NCBI GenBank assembly: GCA_902362805.1
Contig: CABIXY010000003.1
Location: 529,140 to 593,139 of the forward strand
Reading direction: 5' to 3'
Length of the DNA stretch: 64,000 bases
Origin: Eubacteriaceae bacterium
GTDB taxonomy: Bacteria; Bacillota; Clostridia; Peptostreptococcales; Anaerovoracaceae
This document shows positions 36,033-44,854 of this stretch, piece by piece. The notes beneath the pieces were generated by a model that ran no database searches, was not told the DNA's origin, and saw nothing but the letters and a program-made list of their open reading frames with translations. Both the position numbers and the translations under genes were made by a program. How positions within the stretch are numbered: position 1 is the first letter of the stretch; every line of letters starts with the position of its first letter.

Positions 36033-37072
36033 TTCTTTTCTCCTTTTATTTCAACTTGAAATTGATGATCATTGAGTAAGTCATTTACCTTATATAATAT
36101 GTTAAGATAGGGGTACTTTTCAAGAAAAAATTTCTTGTTTCTGCCGGAATTTCCAATCATATTAGAAAAACTTTTCGAATTTGCATAGAAATTAACCTTT
36201 GTACGGATGTTTTTATCGAAATCCATTTTGCGCATCGCTTCCTCGATGCGTTCTCTGGCGATTTCACCCTCTACCAACTGACGAAAAGCGGGATGATAGG
36301 TATCACCGCAGATTTCACCGTTTTCGTTGATGATATCCGTGCTTTTGAGACCGACACGGATGATGTTGATACCGGCGTTGTCCAGGAGCTTGTACATCTC
36401 CTTAGTGCGCAGAATTGCTTCCTCCTGGGTGAGCGGCACATATTCGCCGCGCAGATATTGATGGTGGAGCTCTGTATCGTTGATGACGATGGTAGGGTAG
36501 AGACGGGCGATTGCTGGAGCGATTTTAACGGTTTCTGTTGCCGAGTGAAGACAGGTGTCCAAAGTATCTCCGGGCAGGCCGATCATCAGCTGGATGCCCA
36601 GCTCGAATCCGTAATCTTTGATCAGATCACAGGCTCTGTAGACCACCTTGCTGTCGTGGCCGCGATTTGAGAGTGCGAGCACACGGTCATCGAAGGACTG
36701 CACGCCAAGTTCGATAGTGTCTGCGCCGTAGTGCTTCAGGTTATCGAGGATTTTCTCGTCGATGTAGTCCGGCCTGGTGGACATATGGATTTTGTCGATT
36801 CTGCCCGCATTCTTGTATTTCCCTGCGATAGTCAGATAGACAGACTGCTCTTCCATGGGGATACCTGTAAAACTGCCGCCGAAAAAGGCGATTTCTATAG
36901 TATCCAGATGTCGGTTCTCCAAGGTGGATAACCAGGTTTCTATGGTATTTTCCACATCTTCGCCTGTGACAGCCTTTTGCCTGGCCGTGATTTTCTTCTG
37001 GTTGCAGAAGATGCAGTCGTTAGGGCAGCCTTTGTGGGGGATGAAGATGGGTATGATTGCATGTTTTTTCAC
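36029..37072 (-). CDS. Elp3-like radical SAM protein
   Basis: The 347-residue protein has a radical SAM cluster motif C-x3-C-x2-C at its start (CPNDCIFCNQKK). It has Elp3-type sequence (FIPHKGCPNDCIFC, FGGSFTGIPMEEQ, STRPDYIDEKILDNLKHYGADTIELGVQSFDDRVL) but no acetyltransferase domain. Bacterial short Elp3-like proteins are assumed to modify tRNA. The GTG start at 37072 has no good SD. The ACT and DUF711 genes follow in the same operon; a metabolic link is not known. Confidence 0.88.
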   Translation of the reverse strand: MKKHAIIPIFIPHKGCPNDCIFCNQKKITARQKAVTGEDVENTIETWLSTLENRHLDTIEIAFFGGSFTGIPMEEQSVYLTIAGKYKNAGRIDKIHMSTRPDYIDEKILDNLKHYGADTIELGVQSFDDRVLALSNRGHDSKVVYRACDLIKDYGFELGIQLMIGLPGDTLDTCLHSATETVKIAPAIARLYPTIVINDTELHHQYLRGEYVPLTQEEAILRTKEMYKLLDNAGINIIRVGLKSTDIINENGEICGDTYHPAFRQLVEGEIARERIEEAMRKMDFDKNIRTKVNFYANSKSFSNMIGNSGRNKKFFLEKYPYLNILYKVNDLLNDHQFQVEIKGEKK

Positions 37073-37109
37073 TTGTCTTTTTATGCCCTAACCCGGTTTT
37101 GGTACAAAA

Positions 37110-37351
37110 CCGCTGGTAGGTCAAACGCCAGAAAATCCAAAATCTCGGATTTTGTGATTTTTACGGCGCCTCCTTTCGTCAATATTGGTTTGCAGCTTCA
37201 CTGCGGTACTCACGTACTTCAGGTACGTTCCGTTCCTCCATTCAGTGCAAACCTGTGCACTAAAGGCGAAATCCTGCGTGAAACGGTTTGTCTTTCGCCT
37301 CCATTGCTTTTGTGATTTTTACGGCGCCTCCTTTTGTTACTATTGGTTTGC
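37110..37351. repeat. Intergenic mosaic of direct and inverted repeats
   Basis: Two near-identical copies (37150-37192 and 37308-37351) share TTTTGTGATTTTTACGGCGC, then CTCCTTT, and end in ATTGGTTTGC. Between them lie three hairpins. GGTTTGC...GCAAACC (37187-37253) has an inner CACTG/CAGTG pairing, and a perfect ACGTAC-TTCAG-GTACGT (37212-37228) sits at its tip. GGCGAAA...TTTCGCC (37265-37299) is the third. A diverged copy of GGTCAAACGCCAGAAAATC (about 37117) recurs near 37456. I see no gene in 37073-37678; the open frames there follow the repeats. Confidence 0.55.
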
Positions 37352-37618
37352 CCTTTGTCCATCTCGAATATAGGGTATAGGGGTATATCTCGGCCGTTTT
37401 GTACAATGAAGTTAAGCTTTTTGCAGGTGTTTGATCTATTTAGCGTAACTGTTTGGCGGTCAAGTGCCAGAAATCGGCAAAACTTCGTTATTTGCAGCCG
37501 GATTCTTGTATGAGTATGCAGGAGAGGAGGCTTACGGAGTCTGTATAACGTCCATGATATGTTTTTTACAGCTTTACAACGCATATACCCCCCCTGATAA
37601 ACGGTAAAAAGCAGTCAA

Positions 37619-37661
37619 CAGTTACGCGAAGATGCGTAAAAGGGCACAAAAAGCATAACTG
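37619..37661. repeat. Short inverted-repeat element, GTTAYGCA family (short copy)
   Basis: CAGTTACGC (37619-37627) pairs with GCATAACTG (37653-37661) with one mismatch, and GTTACGC also pairs with the nearby GCGTAA. It is only 43 bp, so it may be a shortened or chance member of the family at 9426, 13122 and 52620. Confidence 0.35.
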
Positions 37662-37678
37662 CATTGTAACTTTGTGAT

Positions 37679-38326
37679 CTACAATATAGATCCGATATCG
37701 GTCAGCTTATAATCTGGGAACCATCTGCAGACCAAACCCCGCTTCTCAATGAAGGTGACGATGCGCTGAAAGTCGGGATGGGCAAATAGGTCGCCGTTGA
37801 AAAGAACCTCATCTCCCACTCTGCCGCTGCAGCCGCCGATGAACCCTGTATCGTATCCGTCCAGGCGGACAAAGCCAGGGGAAACCTGGAGAACTTCCAG
37901 CTCCGGATATTTACTGCATGCTTGCACAATTCCCTCATCATAGGTGATGATAGCATCTTCTGCTACTACGACGATACTGCACTTGGTATACCCCTGACGA
38001 ACGTCAATCAAAGTCATTCCCATCTCCTTCGCCGCCAGCAGCAGCTTTTCGTTGGTATAAGACAGGTTATGAATGAAATATTTACCGGTGCAGGCCGCAT
38101 TGAAGGCCACGTCAAAGGGATAATCTCTGCCCAAGTCTTCTTTTTCTGCAAAGAAAATAGGTGAACCGTCTGCGGCTCCCATTTTGCACAAAAAAATATC
38201 AGGGTGGTTTGCAATCGCCGGATCGACGATATCGTTAGAAGTAATAAAAGACAGGTGGCAGCCCAGGCCTTCTAAATAGTCTGTCAGTATTCTGTTTGCA
38301 TCCTTTGAAATGTATATCTTGTTCAT
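37679..38326 (-). CDS. DUF6873 (GME-fold) protein
   Basis: The 215-residue protein matches the DUF6873 group of guanidino-modifying-enzyme-fold proteins: YPFDVAFNAACTGKYFIHNL, DVRQGYTKCSIVVVAEDAIITYDEGI, GFIGGCSGRVGDEVLFNGDL. It may be a distant relative of the ddaH product, with the same fold but a different or unknown role. Conserved Cys, Asp and Glu residues could form an active site. It stands alone on the minus strand. Confidence 0.75.
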   Translation of the reverse strand: MNKIYISKDANRILTDYLEGLGCHLSFITSNDIVDPAIANHPDIFLCKMGAADGSPIFFAEKEDLGRDYPFDVAFNAACTGKYFIHNLSYTNEKLLLAAKEMGMTLIDVRQGYTKCSIVVVAEDAIITYDEGIVQACSKYPELEVLQVSPGFVRLDGYDTGFIGGCSGRVGDEVLFNGDLFAHPDFQRIVTFIEKRGLVCRWFPDYKLTDIGSIL

Positions 38327-38454
38327 AGCAATATTCTAACACGAATAGTCAGTGAAAAAAAGAAGTTATTGCAGATTACCCCTTGACTTCCTCCTTTGAT
38401 ATGTGTTTATACTATTATACGACAAAATCCATCCAATAAGGAGCGATAGTTAAG

Positions 38455-39813
38455 ATGAAGAACAACACGTTAATGACATCAGGGACGATTTGGAAGGAAA
38501 TACTCCTTTTTTCGATTCCTTTAATTTTAGGTAACTTATTTCAACAATTATATAATATTGTCGATTCAATTATCGTCGGCAATGTAGTCGGCAGCAGTGC
38601 TCTTGCCGCAGTAGGAGCCAGCGGAGCGATCATTCAGCTTTTGGTCGGCTTCTGTATCGGTGCTTCTGCCGGAGCCGGCGTCGTCACCAGCCAGTATTAC
38701 GGCGCTCGCGACGATGAAGGCGTGCGCAAAGCAGTCCATACGACCATCGCTATTTCCATCGCCGCTGGAGCCATCCTATCGGTAATTGGCGTTCTAACGG
38801 CGCCTCTGATCTTAGATATCATGGGAACACCGGAAGAAGTTTTCGATCAGGCCTCGGATTACCTGCGCGTATTCTTTGCCGGCATCATCTTCTCTGTCAT
38901 CTACAACATGTCGGCAGGCATTCTCAACGCTGTAGGAAATTCACGCAGATCATTGATCTATCTGATTATTGCCGCCGTGTCAAATATTTTTCTGGATATT
39001 TTATTTGTAGCAGTGCTGAAAATGGGCGTCGTCGGCGCAGCTATCGCGACCGATATCAGTCAGCTGATTTCCTGTATCTTTATACTGCGTTTTATGAGAC
39101 GCAGCAAAGAGTCCTACAAGATCAGGCTGCGGGACGTTCGCTTTTACGACAACCTTTTAGGAAAGATCGTCAAAATCGGTCTGCCGACGGGGGTACAGAA
39201 TATCGTTATCTCTCTGTCAAATGTGGTGGTACAGTCCGGGGTCAACAGCTTTGGCGCAACAGTTATGGCCTCTTATGCAGCCTTTAACAAAATCGACGGT
39301 TTCATTCTGCTGCCGATTCTCAGTATGAGCATGGCTGCTACTACCTTTGCCGGTCAAAATTACGGTGCAAGGGAGTTTGATCGGGTTCACAAGGGTATGA
39401 AGGTCTCCATCGGTATGGGTGCCATCTATGCCGTCGTCGCAGGCGCTTTGATGCTGATCTTCGCTCCATATATCATCAGGATCTTTACCAGCGAGCAATC
39501 GGTCATCGACTACGGCATTTACATGATGAAGTATATGTATCCGTTCTACTGGATTATCGCTATTTTTCACATTGCAACGGGTACCATCAGAGGAGTGGGA
39601 AAGACCCTGCAGGCTATGATCATGTCCATCTGCTCTCTCTGTGCAGTTCGTATCCTTTGGATCTGGGGTTCTTTCCAATTTGCCCACAAGTTATATCTGC
39701 TCTTACTGGGTTATCCGATTACCTGGGTCATCGGGGCGATAATGATGCTGATTTACATCAAAAAAGGCAAGTGGCTGGTAGATCCAGAGGCCACAGAGCA
39801 AAAGGAATCGTAA
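38455..39813 (+). CDS. MATE-family efflux transporter
   Basis: The 452-residue protein has 12 membrane helices. MATE features include IPLILGNLFQQLYNIVDSIIVGNVVG near the N-terminus and a second repeat at about 240 (IGLPTGVQNIVISLSNVVVQSGVNSFG). These pumps export cationic drugs or metabolites in exchange for sodium or protons. AAGGAG lies upstream of the ATG. ung follows 21 bases later. Confidence 0.95.
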   Translation: MKNNTLMTSGTIWKEILLFSIPLILGNLFQQLYNIVDSIIVGNVVGSSALAAVGASGAIIQLLVGFCIGASAGAGVVTSQYYGARDDEGVRKAVHTTIAISIAAGAILSVIGVLTAPLILDIMGTPEEVFDQASDYLRVFFAGIIFSVIYNMSAGILNAVGNSRRSLIYLIIAAVSNIFLDILFVAVLKMGVVGAAIATDISQLISCIFILRFMRRSKESYKIRLRDVRFYDNLLGKIVKIGLPTGVQNIVISLSNVVVQSGVNSFGATVMASYAAFNKIDGFILLPILSMSMAATTFAGQNYGAREFDRVHKGMKVSIGMGAIYAVVAGALMLIFAPYIIRIFTSEQSVIDYGIYMMKYMYPFYWIIAIFHIATGTIRGVGKTLQAMIMSICSLCAVRILWIWGSFQFAHKLYLLLLGYPITWVIGAIMMLIYIKKGKWLVDPEATEQKES

Positions 39814-39834
39814 GGAAAGGAAGGTAGAATAGAA

Positions 39835-40506
39835 GTGGTAAACATAGGAAACAAATGGGACGAAGTATTGGCTGGAGAATTCAAAAAAGAGTATTATTTG
39901 AAATTGCGGCAGTTTTTGATCGAGGAATATAAGACGCAGACGATTTACCCGAGCATGCACGATATGTTCAATGCTCTCAAGTATACTTCCTATGAGGATG
40001 TCAAGGCTGTGATTTTGGGACAGGATCCTTATCATGGTCCCGGTCAGGCCCACGGCATGTCTTTTTCTGTGCAGAAGGGGGTGAAACAGCCGCCTTCACT
40101 TTCGAATATTTTCAAAGAAATGAAGGATGATCTTGGCATCGATCCACCGGATCACGGTTATTTGATGAAATGGGCGCAGGAGGGAGTGCTCCTTCTCAAC
40201 ACCTGTCTCACCGTCAGAGAGCACCAGGCCAATTCCCATAAGGGGAAAGGCTGGGAGATTTTTACTGATCGAGTGATTGAACTGCTCAACGAAAGAGGGA
40301 ACCCCATTGTTTTCATTCTCTGGGGAGCTAATGCAAAGTCCAAGGCACAGCTGATTACAGGAAACCAACATCTGATTCTTACAGGTGCTCATCCGAGCCC
40401 GTTCTCAGCTTACAATGGATTTTTTGGCGGTCAGTATTTTTCTAAAACCAACGAATTCCTGACAGAAAAAGGAGAAGGTCCGATCGACTGGGATTTAAAG
40501 GAGTAA
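39835..40506 (+). CDS. ung: Uracil-DNA glycosylase
   Basis: The 223-residue protein has family 1 motifs: the water-activating loop [28 protein letters not shown] and the DNA-intercalating loop [14 protein letters not shown] with the catalytic histidine. It removes uracil from DNA in base-excision repair. GTG is the start. The sigma-54 activator gene begins 3 bases later. Confidence 0.98.
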   Translation: MVNIGNKWDEVLAGEFKKEYYLKLRQFLIEEYKTQTIYPSMHDMFNALKYTSYEDVKAVILGQDPYHGPGQAHGMSFSVQKGVKQPPSLSNIFKEMKDDLGIDPPDHGYLMKWAQEGVLLLNTCLTVREHQANSHKGKGWEIFTDRVIELLNERGNPIVFILWGANAKSKAQLITGNQHLILTGAHPSPFSAYNGFFGGQYFSKTNEFLTEKGEGPIDWDLKE

Positions 40507-40509
40507 CCT

Positions 40510-42390
40510 ATGGAAAAAATTGCCTATATCGTACCTTCGGAAAACATGATACCAGTAGTAGAAGAGATTCTGGCCAGCGATGTAGCCAGCGGCAGCGTCG
40601 TGGTACAGACCGTGGATGTCTATCATTCCGCCGCAGAATATCGCAGACTGGTGGCAGACGGCTACGGTGTCATTATTGCCAGAGGAGGCATTTATACTGA
40701 TTTGGCTGCCGCAGCCGATTCTGTCCATGTGATGGAAGAAAAAATTCGTACCTCGGATATTCTCTATATGCTGACATCTGTCAGGGAAACCTACCGCGGG
40801 AAAATATATGTGGTACTGCGGGAACATGTGGCAAAAAAGTTCGAAGGCACGGTTTCTCTCTTTGATTTTCCCTTAGAGGTGAAACGATATACAGACCTGG
40901 AATCTCTGAAAGAACAGTTGGAGACGATTCCTGAGCGAGAGGTTGTCGTCCTTTCCAGCGGCGTGGCTTCTATGGTCTGCGACAGGGACGATCTGACCAT
41001 GGTAGAACTGATGAATCGGGATACTACCATCAGAGAGACGGTGAGAGTGGCTAAAGAATTTCTCACCCAGCTGGCTGACAGCGCCAAGAGGGTCAATGTG
41101 CTGGAATCAATACTCAATAATGTAGACGAGGGCTTGTTGATCTTCGATGGCAATTACCGCATTCAAGAGGTTAACAGCAAAGCCGAGGAGCTGCTTTCGC
41201 AGAGCGCGGAGAAGCTTCTTGCTGCTGACGTGCGGACAGTGATTCCAACGATGCCGGCCAGAAGAATGGATCATAGCTGCGAAAGCGTGCCACGCTCTTT
41301 CGTGCGAAAATTGAATCGCACCACCCTCAGCTTTACCATTCACCCTTTCCAATTCTACAAAGCAGAAAAACGATATTTGACTACGGTACGGGATGTAACT
41401 AAAATACAGGAGCTGGAACATACGATTCGTATGAAATTGGCGCAGAAAGGGTTGGTGGCATCCTATCATTTTGATGATATCAAGACAGAAGACGCAGCTA
41501 TGAAAACCCTGATTGAGAGAGCCGGCACCATAGCAGACTTCGAAGGATCGGTCTTAATCTATGGAGACAACGGAACGGGAAAGGAACTCTTTGCCCAGAG
41601 CATCCACAACGCCAGCAGGCGGAAAGAAGGGCCTTTCGTGGCAGTCAACTGTGCGGCCCTCAGCGAATCTCTTTTGGAAAGTGAGCTCTTTGGTTATGTT
41701 TCTGGCGCTTTCACCGGTGCGCGTAGTGAGGGCAAGGCGGGGCTTTTTGAGCTGGCGCATCAGGGGACCATCTTCTTAGATGAGATCAACAGCATGCCTT
41801 TGGGACTGCAGGCCAAGATTCTCAGGGTGATCGAGCAGCAGGAAGTCATGCGGGTAGGTTCTGATTATGTCATTCCTCTTGACGTGCGTTTTATTGCGGC
41901 CAGCAATAGGAATCTGACCAAAAGCATCCGGGAGAATCAGTTTCGAAAGGATCTTTATTTCCGCCTCAATACCTTTGAACTGAACATTCCGCCCATCAAA
42001 GAGCGGAAAGGGGATATCGCTTTACTCTTCAAATATTATCTGGCAGAATTGCGAGGAGAACGGGCAGAGGACGTTTTGCTGGAGCCTTCTTTTGAAGAGG
42101 AACTGCTGACTCACGACTGGCTTGGCAACGTGCGTGAAATCAAAAGTGCCGCCCTGCGTTATCACGCTTTTGACGGCGATAATTCCTGCGGTGAAGTCAT
42201 CCAGAATGGGCAGGCAGACGCAGGCCTTGTGGATGAAAATTTGAAAATTGACCTGGGGCAGCTGAACAAAGTGGTAGAAACCATGGTCATCGAGTCTCTG
42301 CTGGCAAAAGGGATTTCCAAAAACGATATAGCCAAGGCCTTGGGTATCAGTCGTCAGGCCTTATACAAAAAACTCCATAAAGAAGAATGA
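40510..42390 (+). CDS. PrpR-type sigma-54-dependent transcriptional activator
   Basis: The protein has 626 residues. Residues 1-175 form a PrpR N-terminal sensor domain (binding-protein-like; YGVIIARGGIYTDL). A PAS domain follows at about 190-300 (VLESILNNVDEGLLIFDGNYRIQEVN). The AAA+ domain (about 320-550) has Walker A GDNGTGKE, the sigma-54 contact loop GAFTGA and Walker B IFLDEI. A Fis-type helix-turn-helix lies at the end (KNDIAKALGISRQALYKKL). It should activate the sigma-54 promoter about 100 bp downstream when its acid or CoA-ester ligand binds. Confidence 0.93.
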   Translation: MEKIAYIVPSENMIPVVEEILASDVASGSVVVQTVDVYHSAAEYRRLVADGYGVIIARGGIYTDLAAAADSVHVMEEKIRTSDILYMLTSVRETYRGKIYVVLREHVAKKFEGTVSLFDFPLEVKRYTDLESLKEQLETIPEREVVVLSSGVASMVCDRDDLTMVELMNRDTTIRETVRVAKEFLTQLADSAKRVNVLESILNNVDEGLLIFDGNYRIQEVNSKAEELLSQSAEKLLAADVRTVIPTMPARRMDHSCESVPRSFVRKLNRTTLSFTIHPFQFYKAEKRYLTTVRDVTKIQELEHTIRMKLAQKGLVASYHFDDIKTEDAAMKTLIERAGTIADFEGSVLIYGDNGTGKELFAQSIHNASRRKEGPFVAVNCAALSESLLESELFGYVSGAFTGARSEGKAGLFELAHQGTIFLDEINSMPLGLQAKILRVIEQQEVMRVGSDYVIPLDVRFIAASNRNLTKSIRENQFRKDLYFRLNTFELNIPPIKERKGDIALLFKYYLAELRGERAEDVLLEPSFEEELLTHDWLGNVREIKSAALRYHAFDGDNSCGEVIQNGQADAGLVDENLKIDLGQLNKVVETMVIESLLAKGISKNDIAKALGISRQALYKKLHKEE

Positions 42391-42404
42391 TGTAAACCGA
42401 TGTA

Positions 42405-42440
42405 AAGAGAAGTTGACGTATGTGCAGCTTCTCTTTTTTC
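42405..42440 (+). terminator. Intrinsic terminator after the activator gene
   Basis: AAGAGAAG (42405-42412) pairs with CTTCTCTT (42428-42435), the stem is extended by TG/CA, and TTTTTT follows. Confidence 0.8.
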
Positions 42441-42446
42441 ATGCGC

Positions 42447-42467
42447 GCAATTAAACTGAGCAATTGC
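42447..42467. promoter_or_regulatory. Candidate upstream activator site
   Basis: Inverted repeat GCAATT-N9-AATTGC, which also contains a GCAATT direct repeat, ends 26 bp before the -24 box. The position is close for an enhancer, but it is the only symmetric site in the gap. Confidence 0.35.
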
Positions 42468-42493
42468 AAGGTTCAAAGGGGTTTCTATGACAA

Positions 42494-42509
42494 TGGCACG
42501 AGAATTGCA
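42494..42509 (+). promoter_or_regulatory. Sigma-54 (-24/-12) promoter
   Basis: TGGCAC-N5-TTGCA (42494-42509) is an exact match to the sigma-54 consensus. It lies between the activator gene and the CoA-transferase gene, oriented toward the latter. It predicts a leader of about 155 nt, which contains a CGGCAC/GTGCCG hairpin (42527-42532, 42551-42556) that I cannot assign to a known RNA. Confidence 0.9.
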
Positions 42510-42677
42510 ATTAATAAAGGTAAATCCGGCACGGGATGATGGAGTCTCAGGTGCCGATAAAGAAGCGGTCGTCGGTTTGACGTAGGCAGATCTTGCTATC
42601 AGTGGTCATTGATAAAGGAAAAATGATGAGCTTCTTAAATAATAACTTATCACTATATAGAAAAGAGGAAATTTGAA

Positions 42678-43880
42678 ATGACAGAACAATTATTAGAAGG
42701 AATCCGGGTCTTGGATTTTACAGACTTTTTGGCTGGACCCTACTGCGGCATGTATTTTGCCGATATGGGGGCGGACGTGATCAAAGTGGAGAACCTGCGC
42801 AGCGGCGGCAATTTTGTTCGCGGCGCCAGACCTCTGGAGAAGACAACGGGCAGGAGCATGTATTTTCAGAACTTGAACAGGAACAAGAGGGGAGTGGCCG
42901 TGGATTTAAAAACGGACGACGGTAAAAAGCTCTTTGTCGACCTGGTAAAGTCTGCTGACGTTCTCCTGGAGAACAATCGCCCAGGCGTGATGGAGAAGCT
43001 GGGATTCGGCTGGGAAACCTGCCATGAACTGAACCCTGGGCTGATCTATGCATCCATTTCCGGGTATGGCCAGTACGGAACAAATGCGAAGAAACCAGGT
43101 TACGATTTGATTGCTCAGGCCATGGGCGGTTCCATGTCTATCACGGGCTGGCCCGGTATGGAACCGACTCGTGCAGGCATGGCTATCGGAGACCTCTTTG
43201 CGGGGCTCAATGCAGGCTTTGCCATCTTGGCATCTCTGCTGAAAAGAGAGGAGACAGGAGAGGGGCAGAGAATCGATGTGGCTCTGGTGGACAGCATCGT
43301 CAGCGGCATGGAAGCCAAGCTGATGCAGTATGTTTACGAAGGAAAGTCGCCGGAGATGACGGGAAACAAGTACATCTCATCAGCGCCTTATGATTCTTTC
43401 AAGGCCAAGGATGATTATTTTGTATTGGCCAGCGGTACTGATGTTCACTTCCGCAAGCTGACGGAAGCCATGGGTATGAAAGAACTGGCAGAAAATCCTC
43501 TCTATCTTGACACAGAATTGAGAAAGAAAAACGCCGATGCCTTGAAAGAGATTATCGAAGAGTGGGCCAGTGACAAGACCGCAATGGAATGTGTAGAGAT
43601 AATTGACAGCGTCGGAGTACCGGCAGGACCGATTTACAACTGTGAGCAGGTCTGTGCCGACAAGAACATCACTGAAACGAGGGAGATGCTGGTAAAAGTT
43701 CCCCACAAAGAGGCAGGGGAGTTGACGGTCATCGGCAACCCGATCAAGATGAACGCGTATCCGTGTCAGTATAAAAAAGCCGCGCCAGATTTAGGAGAAG
43801 ATAATTTCAGCATCTTTGCATCGCTGGGTTTCTCATCGGAAGAGCTGGAAAAATACAGAGAGGAAGGGGTGATCAACTGA
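42678..43880 (+). CDS. Family III CoA-transferase (CaiB/BaiF type)
   Basis: The 400-residue protein has the usual length for this family. Signature segments are LLEGIRVLDFTDFLAGPYCGMYFADMGADVIKVE, PGVMEKLGFGWE and GMAIGDLFAGLNAG, which holds the catalytic aspartate that forms the CoA anhydride intermediate. It transfers CoA between carboxylic acids. Human SUGCT, a member of this family, acts on glutarate and 3-hydroxy-3-methylglutarate. The lyase gene overlaps its stop by one base (TGATG), so an activated 3-hydroxy acid is the likely product. Confidence 0.92.
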   Translation: MTEQLLEGIRVLDFTDFLAGPYCGMYFADMGADVIKVENLRSGGNFVRGARPLEKTTGRSMYFQNLNRNKRGVAVDLKTDDGKKLFVDLVKSADVLLENNRPGVMEKLGFGWETCHELNPGLIYASISGYGQYGTNAKKPGYDLIAQAMGGSMSITGWPGMEPTRAGMAIGDLFAGLNAGFAILASLLKREETGEGQRIDVALVDSIVSGMEAKLMQYVYEGKSPEMTGNKYISSAPYDSFKAKDDYFVLASGTDVHFRKLTEAMGMKELAENPLYLDTELRKKNADALKEIIEEWASDKTAMECVEIIDSVGVPAGPIYNCEQVCADKNITETREMLVKVPHKEAGELTVIGNPIKMNAYPCQYKKAAPDLGEDNFSIFASLGFSSEELEKYREEGVIN

Positions 43881-44785
43881 TGCTGAATTTACCAGAGCGA
43901 GTGGAAATCATGGAAGTCTGCCCTCGGGACGGCTGGCAGAACCACCAGACTATGATTCCCACTGAGACGAAAATAAAATATATCAAGAAGATGATAGATT
44001 GTGGAGCAAGGAAGATGGATGTCACTTCTTTTGTCAGCCCAAAAGCGGTGCCGCAGATGGCAGATGCCGTCGATGTAGTAGCGGGCGTTCAGGACTATGC
44101 CAATCAGCGGGGCTGCCTCTTGTCCGGCTTGGCACTCAATCAGAAGGGCGTAGAAAACGCGCGAAAAGCGGGGCTGACTGAGGTATCCTTTGTGCTCTCT
44201 GTCAGCGAGGAGCATAACCTGCGCAATTCAAAACGCTCCATCAAGGAGTCCCTCGATACCTTTCTGGCTTTGGCCGATGGTGCAGAAGGCCTGAACATCA
44301 CGTTGGCTCTGCCCTGCGTTTTCGGTTCTCCCTTTGGTGATGAGATTCCGATGAAGCGGGTCACGGACATCATAGACAAAGCTTTCGCCGCCGGCGTCAC
44401 GGAAATCGGGCTGGCGGACACGGCTGGCATCAGTACGCCGGGCCACACGAGGGAGGTGCTGCGTCACCTGGCCGGTTTTGTGGATTTTGCCCATGTGAGC
44501 ATCCACTTACACGACACGAGAGGCATGGGTCTGGCCAACGCCTATGTCGCGTTAGAAGAGGGAATGACTAAATTTGACGCATCCATGGGAGCGATGGGAG
44601 GCTGCCCCTTCGTACCCGGTGCAAAAGGAAATATAGGGACTGAGGATTTGATCAATATGTTTGAGCAGATGGGGGTGACGACTGGTTATGACCTGCAGAT
44701 GGTCATCGAGACCGCCGCCTCGATGGGACGCGAGATTGATGCGAGACTTGTCAGCAGCATGACCAACCTCTGCATGAGAACATAG
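43880..44785 (+). CDS. HMG-CoA lyase-type enzyme
   Basis: The 301-residue TIM-barrel protein has the HMG-CoA lyase pattern: EVCPRDGWQN with the catalytic Arg and metal Asp, VTSFVSPKAVPQMAD, the metal histidines in HLHDTRG, and the mobile loop cysteine in GGCPFVPGAKGNIGTEDL. HMG-CoA lyase splits 3-hydroxy-3-methylglutaryl-CoA into acetyl-CoA and acetoacetate. All residues I can check are kept, so it should be active, on HMG-CoA or a close analogue such as citramalyl-CoA. It is encoded between the CoA-transferase and an anion transporter. Confidence 0.9.
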   Translation: MLNLPERVEIMEVCPRDGWQNHQTMIPTETKIKYIKKMIDCGARKMDVTSFVSPKAVPQMADAVDVVAGVQDYANQRGCLLSGLALNQKGVENARKAGLTEVSFVLSVSEEHNLRNSKRSIKESLDTFLALADGAEGLNITLALPCVFGSPFGDEIPMKRVTDIIDKAFAAGVTEIGLADTAGISTPGHTREVLRHLAGFVDFAHVSIHLHDTRGMGLANAYVALEEGMTKFDASMGAMGGCPFVPGAKGNIGTEDLINMFEQMGVTTGYDLQMVIETAASMGREIDARLVSSMTNLCMRT

Positions 44786-44854
44786 ACTCGAATTTATTGC
44801 AAAAATATAGTATAGTAGAAAGTGGGAAAACTCCCGCTTCCTGAGGAGGGAAAT

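Noticed and set aside
37219..37584. 121-residue minus-strand frame in the repeat mosaic
   Set aside because: Its C-terminal part is translated hairpin repeat; no SD and no recognisable domain.
41554..41779. Frames on both strands inside the sigma-54 activator
   Set aside because: They are shadows of the AAA+ domain coding sequence.
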